From contig JAEEHZ010000205.1 in NCBI GenBank assembly GCA_016281115.1, positions 1 through 9,900 on the forward strand: a stretch of DNA of 9,900 bases, read 5' to 3'. The notes beneath the pieces are model-generated. The model worked only from the letters and a program-made list of their open reading frames with translations, searched no databases and had not been told where the DNA came from. How positions within the stretch are numbered: position 1 is the first letter of the stretch; each line of letters begins with the position of its first letter. The translations under genes and the position numbers were made by a program. This DNA comes from Clostridiaceae bacterium. GTDB taxonomy: Bacteria; Bacillota; Clostridia; Oscillospirales; Acutalibacteraceae. Below, one piece after another: positions 6,678-9,900 of this stretch.

Positions 6678-7232
6678 ATGAAAAAAAGAATAACAGCTGT
6701 ATTTGCGGTAATTGCCGTATGCTGTGCCGTTATCAGCATTGCCTATGGCTGCGCAAAGAAGAAGAGTGATTCAGCGTATTTAACGGGGCAAGATCATTTA
6801 TACGATATAGCAATAGATTATTTAAGAGAAGAATATATGAAGGAAGAAGAATCGGAAAAAGAAAATTGGGAACCCGAATTAGAAGATTATCAGGTGTTCT
6901 TCGACTATAAAGGATTTGGTATTTCACAGGAAAATAATAAAAAATATGCTTATATGTGGGTATTGGAAGAAGCGTATTATGTTGTAAACGGCGATTATCA
7001 TCCGGGACCGGGAAGCTCAATGCCGTATAAGTTTGAATTTGAAGACGATAAGGTAGTAAATTATGAAGTTCCTATGGACGGGACTTATTACGCATCATCA
7101 ATAAAAGAAATGTTCCCCGATGATATAGAAGATGATATATTGAATTACAAACCTTGGGAAGAATTAAGTGTTGATGATAAAGTTAAAGAATACTATTCGT
7201 ATCTGGATTCCTCCGAAGATGATACAAACTGA
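6678..7232 (+). CDS. Unrecognised acidic secreted protein, probable lipoprotein
   Basis: I do not recognise this 184-residue protein. The N terminus MKKR plus a hydrophobic stretch (about 5-22) ends at AYGC, with C25 as the likely lipidated cysteine; Tyr at -2 makes the lipobox imperfect, so ordinary secretion is possible. The mature part is very acidic, with runs such as KEEESEKENWEPELED near residue 60, and aromatic-rich strand-like segments (YQVFFDYKGFGIS, YAYMWVLEEAYYVVNG). The C terminus (WEELSVDDKVKEYYSYLDSSEDD) looks helical. AAGGAGG (6665-6671) sits six bases before ATG 6678, the best ribosome site of the operon. It follows the 7-TM gene by 27 bases and is the last gene before the hairpin at 7274. 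It could be an external partner of the 7-TM tail or a substrate-binding accessory of the transporter; this is inference. Confidence 0.8.
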   Translation: MKKRITAVFAVIAVCCAVISIAYGCAKKKSDSAYLTGQDHLYDIAIDYLREEYMKEEESEKENWEPELEDYQVFFDYKGFGISQENNKKYAYMWVLEEAYYVVNGDYHPGPGSSMPYKFEFEDDKVVNYEVPMDGTYYASSIKEMFPDDIEDDILNYKPWEELSVDDKVKEYYSYLDSSEDDTN

Positions 7233-7273
7233 TAAAAATACAAAATCACAAATAACATAATATTATAATTTAC

Positions 7274-7305
7274 AAAGCAAGTGGTTGAAAAATCACTTGC
7301 TTTTG
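7274..7305 (+). terminator. Hairpin ending the ABC operon (repeat copy C)
   Basis: AAAGCAAGTG (7274-7283) pairs perfectly with CACTTGCTTT (7294-7303). Three more pairs (one G-U) close a GAAA tetraloop, giving a 13-bp stem. It lies 41 bases after the lipoprotein stop and is followed by a short T run. The same bases contain the -35 and part of the spacer of the ylqF promoter, so termination and initiation overlap here, or the dyad is an operator. Confidence 0.6.
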
Positions 7306-7314
7306 TGTTAAAAT
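7285..7314 (+). promoter_or_regulatory. Promoter of the ylqF-rnhB-yraN-thrC cluster
   Basis: TTGAAA (7285-7290), an 18-bp spacer and TAAAAT (7309-7314) with TG at 7306-7307 form an extended -10 promoter 34 bp before the ylqF ATG. The -35 sits in the loop region of the overlapping hairpin. The spacer and -10 closely match the ABC operon promoter. Confidence 0.75.
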
Positions 7315-7348
7315 ACAAAAGCATTGTTAAAATAAGGAAGTGAAACAG

Positions 7349-8266
7349 ATGCCAAGAGAGCGTAGGAATGATAAAGAAAAGAATACAAAAGAAAGCTCTG
7401 CGCCTTCGGTCATATCGTGGTTCCCCGGTCATATGACAAAAGCGCGCCGCAAAATAGAGGCAAGCTTAAAGCTTGTTGACGCTGTGTGCGAGGTTGTGGA
7501 CGCGCGTGTGCCGCAAAGCAGCCGCAACCCCGAGCTTGACAAAATAATACAGCGCAAGCCGAGAATAATAGTGCTTAATAAATGCGATATGGCAGACCCG
7601 AAAAAGACAGAACAATGGATAAACTATTATAAATCCCAAGGGATAACTGCGATTGCCGTAGACTGCAAAAGCGGCAGAGGTGTAAATGCGTTTTCGGGCG
7701 TTGTTAAAGGTGTTTTCGCGGATAAAATAAAGCAGTGGGCAGAAAAGGGTATGATAGGCAGAACGATAAGAGTTATGGTCGTGGGCATACCCAATGTGGG
7801 CAAATCGTCTTTTATAAACAAGCTGACAAAGCGCACGGCGGCAAAGGCGGAGGACCGCCCCGGTGTAACAAGAGGCAACCAATGGTTTACTGTTGACAAA
7901 ACGCTTGACATTCTCGACACTCCCGGTGTGCTGTGGCCAAAATTCGAAGACCCCGGAGTGGGGGAGAAATTAGCGTTTACGGGCGCAGTAAAGGATGAAG
8001 TTGTAGATACGGAAGAATTGGCGTCCAACCTTCTTTATTATCTCAGAGACAATTACCCCCAAAGCATAATTGACAGATATAAAATAGATACCGATATATC
8101 CGAATTGAAAGGGTATGAGATATTAGAGCTTGTCGGCAAAAAACGCGGTATGCTCATAAGAGGCGGAGAAACAGATACCCTGCGTGCTTCCGCCACGGTG
8201 CTTGATGAGTTCAGAGCGGCAAAACTGGGGCGTATCACACTGGAAGGAGTACCTTCTGATGATTGA
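7349..8266 (+). CDS. ylqF: Ribosome biogenesis GTPase YlqF/RbgA
   Basis: A circularly permuted GTPase that in Bacillus acts in a late step of 50S subunit assembly. The product is 305 residues. The N-terminal WFPGHMTKA (24-32) is a family hallmark. The G motifs appear in the permuted order: G4 NKCD (77-80), G1 GIPNVGKSS (146-154), the RPGVTRGNQW segment, then G3 DTPG (190-193). The C-terminal part (about 215-305) corresponds to the RNA-binding helical domain. The start is taken as ATG 7349 because AAGGAAG (7334-7340) is correctly spaced from it, whereas a GTG at 7340 overlaps that site. The first 18 residues are charged and extend beyond the usual start of the family. rnhB overlaps its end by eight bases, so the two are translationally coupled. 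Confidence 0.95.
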   Translation: MPRERRNDKEKNTKESSAPSVISWFPGHMTKARRKIEASLKLVDAVCEVVDARVPQSSRNPELDKIIQRKPRIIVLNKCDMADPKKTEQWINYYKSQGITAIAVDCKSGRGVNAFSGVVKGVFADKIKQWAEKGMIGRTIRVMVVGIPNVGKSSFINKLTKRTAAKAEDRPGVTRGNQWFTVDKTLDILDTPGVLWPKFEDPGVGEKLAFTGAVKDEVVDTEELASNLLYYLRDNYPQSIIDRYKIDTDISELKGYEILELVGKKRGMLIRGGETDTLRASATVLDEFRAAKLGRITLEGVPSDD

Positions 8267-8879
8267 TGATATCGACAGACTGCATTATGAAAAACTGCTT
8301 AACGAACAGGGTTTTTCTCTTATATGCGGAATAGACGAAGCAGGCAGAGGCCCTTTAGCAGGTCCCGTGTGCGCGGCGGCTGTTATATTGCCTAACGGTT
8401 TGATAATACCGGGAGTAAACGACTCGAAAAAACTCACCGAAAAAAAGAGAGAACAGTTATTCGATGCAATAATAGACAACGCCGTAGCGTATTCAATAGC
8501 ATTCGCAACTGTGGAAGAAATAGAAGAAATGAATATATTAAACGCCACAATGCTTGCGATGAAACGCGCCTGCGAAGGTCTTGACCCCAAGCCTGATTTT
8601 GCCATAATAGACGGCAACAAAACACCGAAGCTTGATTGCCCTGCTTATTCGATTGTTAAAGGCGACAGCCTGTCGCAGAGCATAGCGGCGGCGTCGATTT
8701 TGGCAAAAGTGAGCAGAGACAGGCTCATAACCAAAGCCGCAGAGCAGTATCCGCAATATTTCTTTGAAAAGCATAAGGGTTACGGGACTGCTTTACACAC
8801 CGAAATGATACAAAAATACGGTCCCTGCCCCATACACAGAAAGAGCTTCCTTAAAAAAATACTAAAGGAAAATAAATAA
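8259..8879 (+). CDS. rnhB: Ribonuclease HII
   Basis: Cytoplasmic endonuclease that cuts RNA in RNA/DNA hybrids and at single ribonucleotides in DNA. The 206-residue length is normal. GIDEAGRGPLAGPV carries the metal-binding D26 and E27. NDSKKLTEKKR follows; IIDGN supplies D118, and KGDSLSQSIAAASILAKVSRDR supplies D136, so all four acidic catalytic residues are present. HKGYGT..H near the C terminus is also typical. The ATG at 8259 is preceded by AAGGAG (8244-8249) inside the end of ylqF, and its first eight bases overlap that gene. An upstream in-frame start at 8184 would lie wholly within ylqF without a ribosome site. yraN overlaps its stop by one base. Confidence 0.96.
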   Translation: MIDDIDRLHYEKLLNEQGFSLICGIDEAGRGPLAGPVCAAAVILPNGLIIPGVNDSKKLTEKKREQLFDAIIDNAVAYSIAFATVEEIEEMNILNATMLAMKRACEGLDPKPDFAIIDGNKTPKLDCPAYSIVKGDSLSQSIAAASILAKVSRDRLITKAAEQYPQYFFEKHKGYGTALHTEMIQKYGPCPIHRKSFLKKILKENK

Positions 8880-9256
8880 TGGCGCATAATAACAAAGTGG
8901 GCGCCGCAGGAGAAAGCTTTGCGGCGCAATACCTGAGAGAACGGGGCTATAAAATACTTGAGCGCAATTATCATGAAAAAATGGGCGAGCTAGACATAAT
9001 AGCCCAAAAGGACGGATTTATTGTGTTTGCGGAGGTCAAAACGCGCAAACAAAACAGTATGTGTTCGGGATTGGAAGCCGTTGATTTAAGAAAACAAAAA
9101 AAGATAACAAAAACCGCACTTATGTATATCGTTAAAAACAATATAACCTTGCAGCCGCGGTTTGATGTTATAGAAATCTATACGGGAACGCAGGATGAAT
9201 TTTCGGTGAACCACATAGAAAACGCAATTGCGCTTGAGAGCGATGAGCTGTTTTGA
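8879..9256 (+). CDS. yraN: YraN/UPF0102 family nuclease-fold protein
   Basis: A small protein of the UPF0102 family, 125 residues, normal length. It has the signature of a PD-(D/E)XK-like nuclease fold: GAAGESFAAQYL with E12, MGELDIIA with D39, and FAEVKTR with E52 and K54. These positions match the conserved putative metal-binding site, so it may be catalytic. The biological role of the family is not settled, although its location beside rnhB in many bacteria hints at nucleic-acid processing. Its ATG shares one base with the rnhB TAA, and the ribosome site AAAGGAA (8864-8870) lies inside rnhB, so translation is coupled. Confidence 0.93.
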   Translation: MAHNNKVGAAGESFAAQYLRERGYKILERNYHEKMGELDIIAQKDGFIVFAEVKTRKQNSMCSGLEAVDLRKQKKITKTALMYIVKNNITLQPRFDVIEIYTGTQDEFSVNHIENAIALESDELF

Positions 9257-9270
9257 TACGGAGGTAAAAT

Positions 9271-9900
9271 ATGTTATACAATAGTACGTTAAATAAAGAG
9301 AAAAAAATAACTGCCGCTGAGGCGATCGCAGTGGGAATAGCACCCGACGGGGGGCTGTTCGTTCCCTGTGAATTTCCCGCCGTAAGTCAAACAGAGCTAA
9401 ATGATATGCTTTTAATGAAATATACCGAAAGAGCAGAGCTTATTTTTTCGAAATATCTTACGGATTTCTCCGCAGATGAAATAAAAGAATGTGTGGAAAA
9501 AGCGTACACAAAAGAAAAATTCGGCGGCGAAACTCCCGCCCCTATCTCATGTTGCTCATATAACGAAAACGATATAAATATACTTGAGCTTTGGCACGGA
9601 CCGACAGCGGCGTTTAAAGATATGGCGCTGCAAATACTTCCGCACTTCCTTACAAAATCAATAAAAAAAACAGGCTCAAATAACAAAGTAGTAATACTTG
9701 TCGCAACATCGGGAGACACCGGAAAGGCGGCGCTGGAGGGCTTTAAAGATGTAGACGGTACGGGGATAATCGTGTTTTATCCCGAAAACGGTGTAAGCCC
9801 CATGCAAAAACGCCAAATGTGTACCCAAGAGGGAAATAACGTTTCTGTTTGCGCGATCAAAGGCAATTTTGACGACGCCCAAACGGGTGTTAAAGCTATT
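9271..9900 (+). CDS. thrC: Threonine synthase (3' end beyond the window)
   Basis: A PLP enzyme that converts O-phospho-L-homoserine to threonine, the last step of threonine biosynthesis. Only the first 210 residues are seen; the frame is open at the right edge. The N terminus, MLYNSTLNKEKKITAAEAI then GIAPDGGLFVP, is typical of the family. The cofactor lysine is K116 in HGPTAAFKDMALQ, and the phosphate-binding loop is ATSGDTGKAALEGF. The motif NVSVCAIKGNFDDAQ near the edge fits the long class found in many bacteria. The start ATG 9271 follows GGAGG (9260-9264), and the gene begins 14 bases after the yraN stop, so it probably shares that transcript. No threonine or T-box leader is visible ahead of it, though regulation from the upstream promoter is possible. 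Confidence 0.95.
   Translation, partial: MLYNSTLNKEKKITAAEAIAVGIAPDGGLFVPCEFPAVSQTELNDMLLMKYTERAELIFSKYLTDFSADEIKECVEKAYTKEKFGGETPAPISCCSYNENDINILELWHGPTAAFKDMALQILPHFLTKSIKKTGSNNKVVILVATSGDTGKAALEGFKDVDGTGIIVFYPENGVSPMQKRQMCTQEGNNVSVCAIKGNFDDAQTGVKAI

Noticed and set aside
8184..8258. Earlier in-frame start for rnhB inside ylqF
   Set aside because: It lacks a ribosome site and adds residues absent from RNase HII; ATG 8259 has AAGGAG upstream.

Overview
The window looks like a chromosomal segment of a low-to-moderate-GC clostridial Firmicute, most likely a gut or rumen member of the Oscillospiraceae/Ruminococcaceae. The grounds are the Gram-positive-style Shine-Dalgarno sites (AGGAGG-like, with TTG and ATG starts), a lysozyme carrying a type I dockerin, and the gene neighbourhood rplS - lepB - ylqF(rbgA) - rnhB - yraN, which is typical of Clostridia. 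All genes are on the + strand. The taxon is inferred, not proven.

Layout. (1) 1-1500: the 3' part of a secreted GH25 lysozyme with a putative beta-trefoil-like N-terminal region, an Ig/Fn3-like module, the catalytic barrel and a C-terminal dockerin; its true start lies upstream of the window. (2) 1533-2070: rplS (ribosomal protein L19) with its own extended -10 promoter, a structured leader of three stacked hairpins and a strong intrinsic terminator, so it is probably transcribed alone. (3) 2165-3510: two tandem, diverged type I signal peptidases, followed by a terminator-like hairpin. (4) 3511-4039: a 529-bp stretch with no credible gene. It holds a GC-rich block of consecutive perfect hairpins (about 3672-3839), an AT-rich stretch and then a promoter. 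(5) 4040-7232: a four-gene operon of an ABC ATPase, an ABC-2 permease, a 7-TM protein with an extracytoplasmic tail, and an acidic putative lipoprotein, both of the last two unrecognised. (6) 7274-9900: a hairpin overlapping a promoter, then tightly packed ylqF(rbgA), rnhB, yraN and the start of thrC, which runs off the window.

Together, regions 2, 3 and 6 form an ordinary housekeeping cluster for ribosome assembly, protein secretion, RNA/DNA hybrid removal and threonine synthesis. The ABC operon in region 5, with the structured block before it, splits lepB from ylqF. It is bounded on both sides by nearly identical hairpins (3530-3560 and 7274-7303) that share 31 bases outside the loop. The simplest reading is that an accessory export, immunity or envelope-sensing module was inserted into, or recombined at, the lepB-ylqF junction. 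This module, its flanking repeats and the structured element are the parts most worth a second look. No CRISPR array, transposase, tRNA or rRNA gene was seen.
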